A stretch of 64,000 bases of DNA, from NCBI RefSeq assembly GCF_963558545.1, contig NZ_CAUWHO010000005.1, forward strand, positions 1 through 64,000, in the 5' to 3' direction. Positions 47,025-55,884 of this stretch are shown here, piece after piece (positions within the stretch are counted from its first letter, which is position 1; every line of letters begins with the position of its first letter). The position numbers were made by a program, and so were the translations under genes. The notes beneath the pieces were generated by a model. It saw nothing but the letters and a program-made list of their open reading frames with translations. It searched no databases and had not been told where the DNA came from. This stretch comes from Tyzzerella sp963558545. GTDB taxonomy: Bacteria; Bacillota; Clostridia; Lachnospirales; CAG-274.

Positions 47025-47738
47025 TTATTTTTGCCACTGGTCTGTCATAGGTCTTGGTTCGCTCGTTTCTCCCTTTTTAAGAGGTGGTCTTTCTTGTAAA
47101 AACTTAGTACCACTAACCATTTTTGTATATACTATGTACATATCATTTGTAACAACCTTTTCTATAGGATAACAAGTTAATAAATCTACAGAATATGGCT
47201 CTTTACCATTAAAAGCTAAATCGCTCCAGTCGTGTACACCAGATTCGTATATAGCTTTTCCTGTTACCTCATATATAAATATATCAAAAGGGGTATCTAC
47301 TATAAATTTATCTCCTTTTTCCATTTTAGGTAAATCATAAAATAATTGATAGTTATGTCCACCTAGAGCTGTTATAGCTTTCTCTCCAAATATACCCCAG
47401 TTACCAAAACGCCCTGGAGCTGTTATTTGCCAATTATTGTTTATATCATCTGCACCATAATAAATAGGCATCTCATATATTTCCATTTTAGGTATAGTAA
47501 GTGTTCCTATTTTTTCTCCTAAAGCATACTCTGGCGACATAGTGTCTACCTCTACTATGTTAGTATCATTCCACACGTCTTTATATTTTTCTAATGTTTT
47601 TTCTTTATTTTGTTCTAGCTGAGCAAATGTTGTAGGATTTTTTGCAACAACTGGAAATAACTTAACACACCCTGCTGTAACTATAAATGCAATTAAACTA
47701 AAAAATATTTTTCTTATTAATGTATACAATAAAAACAC
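47025..47738 (-). CDS. Sortase family protein, catalytic Arg not evident
   Basis: A 237-residue sortase with an N-terminal membrane anchor (~9-30) and a sortase barrel from ~75. Catalytic H128 (ALGGHNYQLF) and C189 (LLTCYP) are in place. At the position of the catalytic arginine, just before the last strand, the sequence is TNDMYIVY, with Met200 where Arg is expected; no other Arg lies nearby. Class D/E-like in size. It would cleave sorting signals and attach proteins to the wall if active. No LPXTG substrate or second sortase is encoded nearby. Divergent from the GHKL sensor gene. Confidence 0.8.
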   Translation of the reverse strand: MFLLYTLIRKIFFSLIAFIVTAGCVKLFPVVAKNPTTFAQLEQNKEKTLEKYKDVWNDTNIVEVDTMSPEYALGEKIGTLTIPKMEIYEMPIYYGADDINNNWQITAPGRFGNWGIFGEKAITALGGHNYQLFYDLPKMEKGDKFIVDTPFDIFIYEVTGKAIYESGVHDWSDLAFNGKEPYSVDLLTCYPIEKVVTNDMYIVYTKMVSGTKFLQERPPLKKGETSEPRPMTDQWQK

Positions 47739-47959
47739 CTCTTTCTAAACATAATTTTAACATATATAAGTATTATTTGCAATTATTTATTATAATTTTT
47801 AATTTTGTTATATATATTATTAATATACACATTAATTTCCAAAAAACAAAATTTTTTTATTTTTCCCTTTTAAAATATTACATTATAGTGTATAATTTAT
47901 ATGTCGACTATACTTCATATTTAGTATAAAATAAAAATAATAAGGAATGGTGATAAAAA

Positions 47960-49300
47960 ATGCGAGAAGCTTCGTCATTTTTAGACCCAATAGGGTTCTT
48001 TTTACTTTTAATAGGCAACTTATTTTTTTCATTAATTGTACTAAAACGTTGGAAAGGGAGAATACTTAATATATTATTACCAGTAATATATCCTGTAACT
48101 TGTACGGCTTCTGTTATATTTACTGCTAAAAGTTTAACAGTTGCTAATGAACCTGCTTCTTATATAGTTTTATTTATTGTTAGTATGGTTCTTCTTATAT
48201 TTCTTGTAAAAATACGCTTAGAAGAAGCCATTTTTTTAAGTATTTTTCAAACATTCCATATAGTTTTTTCAAAAAGTTTAGCTGCTGGTTTGCTATCCCT
48301 TTTTTATGAGAAAAATATGTTTCAGCTTTTTCAAGTTGACCAATATACTCAGCTTATTACCTGTTTTGCACACGGTATATTAGCTACTTTATTTTGTATA
48401 TATTATCTAGCATTTAATTCTAAAAGAATATCTGCCTTTTTCTTATGTAAAGGTCAGGTATATTATGTTATGATTATACATATTATGTTAGCTTTATATC
48501 TACTATTTAACTGCTATAATTTCTACTTTAACTTAGACCTTATATGGTTTTCTGTAGAGCAGGTATACACTTGTTTAGTTTTATATGCTGTATACTTCTT
48601 AGTTCTTCGCTTTGGTGTTAGAATGTCTTCTCTGTTACAAAATGAAATAAGAAATAAAAAACAAGACTTTACTATATTACAGCAAGTTTCAAATTTTGTA
48701 GCTGCTGAAAAAAGTAATGAATTTTTAAGCTTGTATTCTACATCATCTGTTTCTTTAAAAGAGCTTATAAATAGTGATAATAAGATAGACTCTTTAGAAG
48801 AAATTAAAAAACTAGATAACAAGTTAAAAACTATAATTAATGAAGATAACAATACTGTGTCATCTTCTAAAACAATAAACTCTTTATTTTATGAATTTAA
48901 TAACATATGTAACTTTAAACAAATTAACTTTGAAGGAAATTATTATTTTGGCAACAATATTGACATTGAAGAAAAAGATTTACACCAAATATTGTCTATT
49001 TTATTAACAAATGCTTTAGAAGCTAGCTTAAAGCTCCCAGAAAATAGTAAAAAGACTATATCTTTATCTACAGAACAAAAAGATGAAAACTTTATACTTA
49101 AAATATCTAATACATATAACAAAAAACCTAAAGTAGACAATGGTTACTTAGAATCTTCTAAAAGATATACAGAAATAGAAGGTCTTGGTATTGGTTATGT
49201 AGTTCAAGTATTATCTAAAAATAAAGGGAAATTTAACTTTAAAATAGATTATAAAAATAAAATATTTATTGCTGAAGTTAAATTAAAAATAAAAAAATAA
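47960..49300 (+). CDS. GHKL-type membrane sensor histidine kinase-like protein
   Basis: A 446-residue protein with about six N-terminal membrane helices (1-225) and a C-terminal GHKL ATPase domain (~330-446): N-box LTNALEAS, G-box GLGIGYVVQVL. This is the AgrC/quorum-sensor-like architecture. The expected phospho-acceptor His (RHD/RHDxxN box before the ATPase) is not visible; the linker reads ILQQVSNFVAAEKSNEFLSL. There is no adjacent response regulator, so its partner and signal are unknown. Start has AAGGAATGGTGA upstream. Confidence 0.8.
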   Translation: MREASSFLDPIGFFLLLIGNLFFSLIVLKRWKGRILNILLPVIYPVTCTASVIFTAKSLTVANEPASYIVLFIVSMVLLIFLVKIRLEEAIFLSIFQTFHIVFSKSLAAGLLSLFYEKNMFQLFQVDQYTQLITCFAHGILATLFCIYYLAFNSKRISAFFLCKGQVYYVMIIHIMLALYLLFNCYNFYFNLDLIWFSVEQVYTCLVLYAVYFLVLRFGVRMSSLLQNEIRNKKQDFTILQQVSNFVAAEKSNEFLSLYSTSSVSLKELINSDNKIDSLEEIKKLDNKLKTIINEDNNTVSSSKTINSLFYEFNNICNFKQINFEGNYYFGNNIDIEEKDLHQILSILLTNALEASLKLPENSKKTISLSTEQKDENFILKISNTYNKKPKVDNGYLESSKRYTEIEGLGIGYVVQVLSKNKGKFNFKIDYKNKIFIAEVKLKIKK

Positions 49301-49332
49301 AAGCTATTTTATAGCTTTTATTTTTTTATTTT
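49296..49332 (+). terminator. Terminator after GHKL gene
   Basis: AATAAAAGCTAT/ATAGCTTTTATT hairpin with flanking A and T tracts, ending where the cotJC fragment begins. Confidence 0.8.
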
Positions 49333-49652
49333 TAATTTCTTGGTTGTGGTTTCATACAATTAGGCTTTTCTATTATAAACTGTCTTTTACTATCTAAGTA
49401 GTCTTGCACAAGCCTTAGAGCCTCACCAAAACGTTGAAAATGCACTACTTCTCTTTCTCTTAAAAATTTAATAGGTGTAATTACATCTGGGTCGTCTGTC
49501 ATATTTAATATATATTCATATGTTGCCTTAGCTTTTTGCTCTGCTGCTAAGTTTTCATACAAATCTGTTATAGGATTTCCTGTTGATTGGATACTATCAG
49601 CAGAAAATGGAATACCCCCTGCATTTGCTGGATATACACCTACACCGTGGTC
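49332..49652 (-). pseudogene. cotJC: cotJC 3' fragment (left duplicate)
   Basis: Encodes only the last ~100 residues of a CotJC manganese-catalase-like spore coat protein (from DHGVGVYPANAGGIPF to CMKPQPRN). No start, promoter or N-terminal ~85 residues. Bases 49351-49652 equal 54122-54423 except for one change (49617). Relative to the right copy it also lacks a 30-bp in-frame segment near the 3' end. Homology stops abruptly at 49652, where unrelated R-M flank begins. Best read as one arm of a target duplication. Confidence 0.9.
49351..49652. repeat. 302-bp direct repeat, left copy
   Basis: Identical at 301 of 302 positions to 54122-54423, same orientation, 4.77 kb apart. The pair brackets the restriction-modification genes. 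Confidence 0.95.
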
Positions 49653-49731
49653 GGCTTCTGTCAATATAGGACTTAAAATTTTTTAAATTTTACTCAAATT
49701 TTTATAAAAGCTATAGTATATTATATGATTA

Positions 49732-51378
49732 TTATAAATTACTTAATTTTTTTATATTTTGCTTAAATTGTTCATAATTAATAACTGTCATATTACTATA
49801 CTCATCTTTAACCTTTTTCTTATTACTTTTATTCGTAATATAAATATTCTTTATATCGTAGTCATCTTCATCAATATTGAATAAGGCTTTTAAAATAGCT
49901 GCTTTATTATCTTTTAATGTTTTATACCTCACTTCAATAAAATTTTTTTGCTTTTCATAGTTTTTTTTGCCTATTTCACTGTATTCTATAGTAGGTTTTA
50001 AGTCTTTGGCCTCTATATGTAACAATACCTTATTTTCTTTATCTAAAGCAATAACATCTATATCTGAAAATTCTATAAATGATTTTTTATTTGTTCTATA
50101 CTCTTTTGGTATCTCAATCTTTTCAATTTCAACCCAAAATTCTTTTTCTTTATTAATATTTTCTTCCTTATAAATAACCCTAGGAACTATATATCCATTG
50201 TCATTAAGAATATCCGCTATTTTGTAACTCATAAATGTAGCTAATTTTTTTTGAATATCAGAAAAAAATTTCCTATCATCTTTTTTATCAAAAAATTTGT
50301 CAAATTTATATATTCTTAATTTACTATTTTCCTCTATATAATTGATAATATGGAATGCTAAACCTTTAAAAACTAATACATTATTTAAAAAATTATATAT
50401 TCCGAAAAACCTTTTATTTTTAATCTCTATAATACAATTAAGCTCATTATTTCTTATATTCTTATAACTACCATTATTAGCCTTATCATCCATCATAAAA
50501 AAATTAATTATTTTTGTTATTTTATCTTCAGATAAATATTTACTTTTATCTTTAAAAAAATTATTTATATCTTGATAATCAAGCACTTCTATTCTAAATA
50601 AATTGAATTTCTCTTCTCCTGGTTTATTATTTAACTTAAATATTGCTAATAAATATGCACTTATTAACTCTAAATCATCAATATTGAAACCTATATTTTG
50701 TAACAAGTAATTGTTAATTTGTGCAAGTATATCTTCTGTGGAAATATGACATTTATTTTTTACTTTTTTTAAAAATATATTTGTTTCAACGTCATTTATA
50801 GTTTCTTCTTCTAATTTAATTTTTCCACTATAATCATAATATTCATCCAAATATTTATCAAATCCAGAAATTTTAGTATCATCTACTGGACTGAATAAAT
50901 CATTAATATTAATACTAACACTAATATCTTGTTCTAGTTTTAAAAAAAGTTCGATATTACTATAAAGAATTGTATATTTTTCAAAATAAACTAAAATTTT
51001 AATAAAAGATTCAATATATAAATATCCATAATTTTCATATTTTAAATTAATCAATATATTTTGTAAGCTAGTACATACATCTATTAAACTATATATTCGA
51101 TATTCTATTTCTTTATTATAATATTTATAGTATTCAGGAGTATAACTTCCATAGTAACATATTTCTTTAATAATACAGCTTAAATAAAATAATTCATCTT
51201 TATTAAATTTTTTAACCTCATTAGTAATAAAATCTTCAAATTTCTGTAGTAACTCTGGTAATTCTGATACTTTATAATAGTTTTTTAAATTTAAATACTG
51301 TTTAATATACTCACTTATATCAGGATATTTTATGTACATTTCAAAAAATGCTTTAAATTCATAATAACTCCAGCTCAT
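49732..51378 (-). CDS. Large PD-(D/E)XK nuclease-domain protein in R-M operon
   Basis: About 548 residues, no family recognised. Residues 1-410 (numbered from the open frame) are helical and very rich in Lys, Ile, Asn and Tyr. Residues ~436-520 carry a PD-(D/E)XK-type nuclease core: FSDIDVIALDKENKVLLHIE with Asp443/445, then E460-A-K462. GAGG six bases before the ATG at 51378 makes that the start rather than the upstream codon. Third gene after the methylase and endonuclease, 61 bp downstream of the latter. It may be a second nuclease, a specificity partner or an independent defence effector; the sequence does not say which. Confidence 0.65.
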   Translation of the reverse strand: MSWSYYEFKAFFEMYIKYPDISEYIKQYLNLKNYYKVSELPELLQKFEDFITNEVKKFNKDELFYLSCIIKEICYYGSYTPEYYKYYNKEIEYRIYSLIDVCTSLQNILINLKYENYGYLYIESFIKILVYFEKYTILYSNIELFLKLEQDISVSININDLFSPVDDTKISGFDKYLDEYYDYSGKIKLEEETINDVETNIFLKKVKNKCHISTEDILAQINNYLLQNIGFNIDDLELISAYLLAIFKLNNKPGEEKFNLFRIEVLDYQDINNFFKDKSKYLSEDKITKIINFFMMDDKANNGSYKNIRNNELNCIIEIKNKRFFGIYNFLNNVLVFKGLAFHIINYIEENSKLRIYKFDKFFDKKDDRKFFSDIQKKLATFMSYKIADILNDNGYIVPRVIYKEENINKEKEFWVEIEKIEIPKEYRTNKKSFIEFSDIDVIALDKENKVLLHIEAKDLKPTIEYSEIGKKNYEKQKNFIEVRYKTLKDNKAAILKALFNIDEDDYDIKNIYITNKSNKKKVKDEYSNMTVINYEQFKQNIKKLSNL

Positions 51379-51439
51379 TTTAAACCTCATTTGTAAAATA
51401 TTTTTTTAAATTATATTTATTGTGTTTTATATGAAACTT

Positions 51440-52312
51440 TTATTTTTTATGCGGTATATCTAATTTATCTAAAATATTTCTAAAATCCTCGATTATATTT
51501 TTATTTCCTTTTAATATTAAGTACTCTATACCTCTGAATTCTAGTTGGTTACAATTTTGTTCACTAAGTGTATCTGCAATAAATATATCACTATCTCTTG
51601 CAATTGTTGCATCTGCACTTTCTGGATTTCCTTTGCCCATTAACTTAACTTCTATTCTATAAATTTTACCTGAAGAACTAATTAGTCTATAATCAACCTC
51701 TCTATCAAATTTTTTAGATTTATCTTGTATAAAATTAGAGTTATCAATATTATTAGTTGGCACCTCAAGAATATTACATAACCTATCCAATAACGGTTTT
51801 TCAACTTTTTTACCAATAGAACTCCAAGCACCACCTCGTAACTGAATTTTTTTAGTAGCTAATGCATTAATTACCAACAAACTTTCAGTTAAAGTCAAGT
51901 CAACAGTAATATTTTTATAAGAAATTTTTATATTAATTGCAATTTCATTTAAAGCATCTTTCTCAAGTTGTCCAACTATACTTCTTAAATATTCAAAATT
52001 ATCATTAGCAACACTTAATACCACCTCTCTCGCTGTTGTCCCATACATATTATTAATTGTTTTCTTATTAATTCCAGCATATATTGCAGCTTCTTCAGGC
52101 GAAAAACTATCACCATTAATAAAATATTTTTTATACCATTCTAAAGTTATTGTTTCATCACTCATTTTAGCTTCAACTATTTTTTTAAAGAAATCTAATG
52201 TAAAATCAAAAAATACGGCATTTATAGAATTAACAACTTCTTCTCTATAATCATCACCTTTCAATAGTCTATCAACTGTTTTTTCTACAACTTCATTCTG
52301 AAATGTAATCAT
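51440..52312 (-). CDS. Type II restriction endonuclease, CfrBI-like
   Basis: A 290-residue protein resembling the CfrBI endonuclease family: LQLRGGAWSSIGKKVEKPL-type central block (here IQLRGGAWSSIGKKVEKPLL) and a C-terminal PD-(D/E)XK core with Asp in REVDYRLIS and E-V-K in YRIEVKLMGKG. An AraC-like helix-turn-helix-like stretch (SPEEAAIYAGINKKTINN) lies near residue 80. The start at 52312 has GAGGAG upstream and overlaps the methylase end by 20 bp. CfrBI cuts CCWWGG; that this enzyme shares the site is inference. Confidence 0.75.
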   Translation of the reverse strand: MITFQNEVVEKTVDRLLKGDDYREEVVNSINAVFFDFTLDFFKKIVEAKMSDETITLEWYKKYFINGDSFSPEEAAIYAGINKKTINNMYGTTAREVVLSVANDNFEYLRSIVGQLEKDALNEIAINIKISYKNITVDLTLTESLLVINALATKKIQLRGGAWSSIGKKVEKPLLDRLCNILEVPTNNIDNSNFIQDKSKKFDREVDYRLISSSGKIYRIEVKLMGKGNPESADATIARDSDIFIADTLSEQNCNQLEFRGIEYLILKGNKNIIEDFRNILDKLDIPHKK

Positions 52313-53459
52313 AATAATTTTTCTCCTCATTTTTAATTAAATCTATATATTTTTCATTTATTTCACACATAACAGGGATTCTTCCCATTTCTTTTGCTAC
52401 TTTACCTAATGTTCCAGATCCAGCAAAAGGATCCATAATCACATCTTTTTCATATGAATAATATTTAAGTACTCTACGACATAGTTCTTCTGGAAAAACT
52501 GCTGGATGATTTTTGTCAGATCGCGGAGATATATACCAACAATTTGTTGTATCTATTTCATCTTCTTCAAACTTATCATAATCATCGCCATAGTCATTTA
52601 TATTTTTATCTAAAAGAAAATCACAATTTTTTCTATAAACCATTAAACTCTCAGTTATGCAATTAGGTTTATATGACAAAGGTTTTCTAGTTTGCATGTA
52701 ACCTCCAATTCTATTTGGTACACTAGGCTCTGGCTTTATCCATATTATTTCATCTATAAAGTAAAAACCCGCTTCTTCAAGAATTTTATGATAATCATAA
52801 TGAATAGGATACCTTATGCTTTCAAATTCTCTACCTGGTCTTTTTGTAATAACTGGCGATATATTAACAATCATAAATCTACCATCTTCTAAAACTCTAC
52901 TACAAGCTTTAAATACATTTTTAATTTTTAATAAATACTCATTGTATGAATGATAATCACTATACTCTCTTGCATTGTAATATGGTGGAGATGTAAATAT
53001 CATTTGTATTGATTCTTCTGGAAGATTAGTCAAAGTTTTTTCTGTATCACCAATTAATATAGTTGGTCTATTTATCTTTTCCTTATTAACATTTCGCTTT
53101 ATCCTTAGTTGTTTGTATTGATAATATTTATACATTTTATATATATTTTCATTTTTATAAAAATCTTTAATTTCAACACCAAGTTTTTTAAAACGTTCAT
53201 CTATTTTCTCTTTATATAAACAAGTTCTATACATCTGATATACTACTTCCATTGGATGATTTTTAAAAGCATTTTCTCTTAAAAAACTATATATCATATC
53301 ATTATTTATTTGTCTTCCTATAGATGATACTATTTCTCTTTTTAATTCTATTGAAATTTCTTGATTAAAATATTTTAATAATATTTTAATATTTTCATCG
53401 GATTTATCTTTACCAAGCTTTTTTATTTCTTTGATTGTTAGTAAATCATTTATTTTCAT
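52293..53459 (-). CDS. DNA (cytosine-N4)-type methyltransferase of R-M system
   Basis: A 388-residue SAM-dependent DNA methylase. Catalytic motif IV TSPPY (156-160) precedes SAM motif I DPFAGSGT (343-350), the beta-class order. SPPY is typical of N4-cytosine (some N6-adenine) enzymes, agreeing with the N4-cytosine methylase partnered with CfrBI. The first ~115 residues are a HEAT-like helical extension. GGAGG precedes the ATG. First gene of methylase-endonuclease-nuclease; producing the methylase first protects host DNA. Confidence 0.88.
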   Translation of the reverse strand: MKINDLLTIKEIKKLGKDKSDENIKILLKYFNQEISIELKREIVSSIGRQINNDMIYSFLRENAFKNHPMEVVYQMYRTCLYKEKIDERFKKLGVEIKDFYKNENIYKMYKYYQYKQLRIKRNVNKEKINRPTILIGDTEKTLTNLPEESIQMIFTSPPYYNAREYSDYHSYNEYLLKIKNVFKACSRVLEDGRFMIVNISPVITKRPGREFESIRYPIHYDYHKILEEAGFYFIDEIIWIKPEPSVPNRIGGYMQTRKPLSYKPNCITESLMVYRKNCDFLLDKNINDYGDDYDKFEEDEIDTTNCWYISPRSDKNHPAVFPEELCRRVLKYYSYEKDVIMDPFAGSGTLGKVAKEMGRIPVMCEINEKYIDLIKNEEKNYYDYISE

Positions 53460-54072
53460 TTATACCTCCACATAATAATTTTTATTTTCTAAATTCCATA
53501 TCTAATCTTATTGTATTTGAAAATAAACTATATAATGTTTATCACAAAAATTTCTAATTATTTTTATAACTTTTATATTTTATTTAACTTTATTATTCAA
53601 ATAATTAGTATATAACTCAATGTTTTACATTTTTATAAATTCTCTTAAGTATAAGATGATTTTTTCCTACTATTTTTACATTTTTTCTTAAATTAATTAA
53701 GTTCTTTTTAGTTGTTTACTTACTAGCATACATTAATACTAACATAAATTAGTTTTTAGGTCAATTAATTCTAATTGCCGAAATATTTTTTAATATACTA
53801 AAATTCTTAATTTCTATAAGATATTTAGTAAAAATCTATATAACATTAAAAGTTAATATCATCTTGACACTCTTTACATATATAACTTCCTTAATGTTTT
53901 AATATATATTATTTGACTTTTCTATATATTACTAACTTATATATATTGGGATATATTTAGTTTTCATTTTTTATCATTTATTTCTATATTAACTATAATT
54001 CATAGCATCCTATGTACAATAAAAGACTTATCAGCCCGCATTTAAAGCTAATAAGTCTTTTTATTATTTACA
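53460..54072. other. 613-bp intergenic region upstream of R-M operon
   Basis: Extremely AT-rich. I find no open frame with a ribosome-binding site, no controller (C) protein gene and no recognisable inverted-repeat ends of a transposon. It must hold the methylase promoter; several TATAAT-like boxes exist and none stands out. The right end holds the cotJC terminator (54021-54063). Confidence 0.6.
54021..54063 (-). terminator. Terminator of cotJC
   Basis: AAAAGACTTAT/ATAAGTCTTTT hairpin and T tract about 10 bp past the stop of the right cotJC copy. It is absent from the left copy. Confidence 0.85.
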
Positions 54073-54636
54073 CTACATTCTTGGTTGTGGTCTTAAATTG
54101 TTATTTCCATTACAACCCGGCTTCATACAATTAGGCTTTTCTATTATAAACTGTCTTTTACTATCTAAGTAGTCTTGCACAAGCCTTAGAGCCTCACCAA
54201 AACGTTGAAAATGCACTACTTCTCTTTCTCTTAAAAATTTAATAGGTGTAATTACATCTGGGTCGTCTGTCATATTTAATATATATTCATATGTTGCCTT
54301 AGCTTTTTGCTCTGCTGCTAAGTTTTCATACAAATCTGTTATAGGATTTCCTGTTGATTGGATACTATCAGCAGAAAATGGAATACCTCCTGCATTTGCT
54401 GGATATACACCTACACCGTGGTCAACATAGTATGGTCCTAAGCCAGCTTTTTTTATTTCTTCTTCCGATATATCATCTGTAAGTTGGTGTACAATAGAAC
54501 CTATCATTTCTAAATGTGCTAGTTCTTCTGTCCCTATATCATTTAATATAGCTTTAGCCTCAGGTGTTATCATAGTAAATTTTTGGCTAAGGTAACGAAG
54601 TGCTGCACCTAATTCTCCATTAGGACCACCATATTG
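54073..54636 (-). pseudogene. cotJC: cotJC lacking its 5' end, cut at prophage junction
   Basis: Open frame of 187 codons for a CotJC/manganese catalase-like spore coat protein: QYGGPNGELGAALRYLSQKF at the truncated start, then AKAILNDIGTEELAHLEMIG and REVVHFQRFGEAL with the di-manganese Glu/His ligands, ending in a Gly/Asn-rich tail. A TAA stop (54637-54639) sits directly before the Gln codon, so the usual first ~25-30 residues are missing. An internal ATG at 54573 could start a shorter protein but would lose part of the catalytic bundle. Prophage sequence follows immediately. Confidence 0.85.
54122..54423. repeat. 302-bp direct repeat, right copy
   Basis: Partner of 49351-49652, within the longer cotJC copy; differs only at 54388 (T for C). 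Confidence 0.95.
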
Positions 54637-54645
54637 TTATAGGGT
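54630..54645. other. Junction of cotJC and prophage, candidate attachment site
   Basis: CotJC coding homology ends at the CAATATGGTGG codons and becomes non-coding, AT-rich sequence leading to the prophage holin. This is where an attL or attR core would be. The other junction lies right of the window, so the core repeat cannot be defined here. Confidence 0.55.
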
Positions 54646-54718
54646 ATAAATATAATAATCATTCTATTTTTATAATTCTAGCATAGAATAACAAAAAAAT
54701 AAAGTACTCAAATACATA

Positions 54719-55144
54719 CTATTTTTCTTTATCATCATTATTGTCTATATTATCAACTACATCACTAACCCTTTTATCCATTATTTTGTTAGTTACCTCA
54801 AGTCCTTTTATTAACCATTTAGGCACAAGATATCCTTTATCAAGCTCTACTATATTTTCTAAAATACTTCTAAATTCATTTATTATACAATGGGCAAGTA
54901 TAAACCAACCTATTGCTAACATTATATGTAAATTAATTCCTATAACCTCACCTATCATTTCAAAGGCTATCCCAAGGCCAAAACCCATAGCTACCAAACA
55001 CCATATTAAAAACTTTTTAATAAAACCTTTCATAGCTCTTCTTGAGCTTTCTATCTTTAAATATCTAGCTTTTAATATTCCTGTTGTATAATCTATTATG
55101 TTAAGTCCTAGTAAAAACACAAACAAAAACCAAAAATCACCCAA
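54719..55144 (-). CDS. Phage holin, toxin secretion/phage lysis family
   Basis: 141 codons from a TTG, with three to four membrane helices and the family core LGLNIIDYTTGILKARYLKI followed by basic SSRRAMKGFIKK. Holins form membrane pores that release endolysin. The open frame runs upstream to about 55216 and includes a further hydrophobic stretch (IKYFISCITGILSAILG), which family members have. A GTG with AAAGGA near 55220 would be in frame only if the eight-T run at 55208-55215 had one base fewer. True start and functionality are uncertain. No endolysin gene follows. Confidence 0.75.
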   Translation of the reverse strand: MGDFWFLFVFLLGLNIIDYTTGILKARYLKIESSRRAMKGFIKKFLIWCLVAMGFGLGIAFEMIGEVIGINLHIMLAIGWFILAHCIINEFRSILENIVELDKGYLVPKWLIKGLEVTNKIMDKRVSDVVDNIDNNDDKEK

Positions 55145-55204
55145 AATAGCCGATAAAATACCTGTTATGCAAGATATAAAATATTTTATTTTGCTTTCAA
55201 AAAT

Positions 55205-55347
55205 ATTTAAAAAAAATCACTCCTTTACAAAAACAAGCACTAATATAGTAAACTACATTAATACTTGTTTAATTTCTAAATATCCTTCTTCTTCTTTTTT
55301 TGCTATCTTCCCATAATTCAAAATAAATCTTTATTTCTTTTTTTGTT
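55205..55347 (-). other. Gap where tail fibre genes would be expected
   Basis: In PBSX-like clusters XkdU is followed by tail fibre and small genes before the holin. Here only ~140 bp separate them. Short frames (one reading NYGKIAKKEEGYLEIKQVLM without a clear start) look like the remains of a lost gene. The holin ribosome-binding region is at ~55215-55225. Confidence 0.4.
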
Positions 55348-55884
55348 CTACTTAAGTGTTTCTTTCTCCTTTGCGTCTTTCCAACTATATTTATTTATAG
55401 TTTTCCAAATAAAAGGCTTTAAATCGCCCCAAGTTCTATACCTAAAAATGTAATCAACACCCAAGTGGGCAGGCTTAATGTCTTCAATGCTTTTCATTAA
55501 ACTATCAACATCATTAGGTACACCTATTTTATCACTAAAGTCAATTATAATAGTGCCATTAAAACGTACACTAACAACATTATCTGTATAAGCCTTAACA
55601 GTATCTTGTATAAGCTCTAATGTTAGCTTACCTGCTCCTCTCCATTTAGCACTTATTATTGACTTTCTCTCATCTATTGTTTTATCTTCTGTGTATTCAA
55701 TATCAAGCTCTTTTTCAAATATATCCACACCCCAAGTAGATGTGTCTAAAAATATATTACTTTGTATATCAGTTATGTTTATTTCAATATTTTCAAGCTT
55801 TGTTTGGCTTATTCTAGCAATATGGTTTGCAATATCATCATTTCTAAATATTTTATTTATAAAATTAATAACTTTATCATTCAA
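55348..55884 (-). CDS. Phage baseplate protein, XkdU-like
   Basis: A 178-residue protein matching the DUF2313/YmfQ-XkdU group by position and features: N-terminal helical start, DTSTWGVDIFEKELDI, DERKSIISAKWRGAGKLT and a C-terminal RTWGDLKPFIWKTIN block. It is a baseplate wedge component of contractile tails. The TTG start has GAAGGGA upstream and overlaps the end of the XkdT-like gene by 8 bp. Confidence 0.8.
   Translation of the reverse strand: MNDKVINFINKIFRNDDIANHIARISQTKLENIEINITDIQSNIFLDTSTWGVDIFEKELDIEYTEDKTIDERKSIISAKWRGAGKLTLELIQDTVKAYTDNVVSVRFNGTIIIDFSDKIGVPNDVDSLMKSIEDIKPAHLGVDYIFRYRTWGDLKPFIWKTINKYSWKDAKEKETLK

Noticed and set aside
49332..54072. Transposon carrying the R-M genes
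   Set aside because: No transposase or resolvase gene and no terminal inverted repeats; the flanking 302-bp direct repeats are cotJC sequence, far longer than transposase target duplications.
54630..54720. tRNA gene as prophage attachment site
   Set aside because: No tRNA-like fold; the junction is inside cotJC coding sequence.
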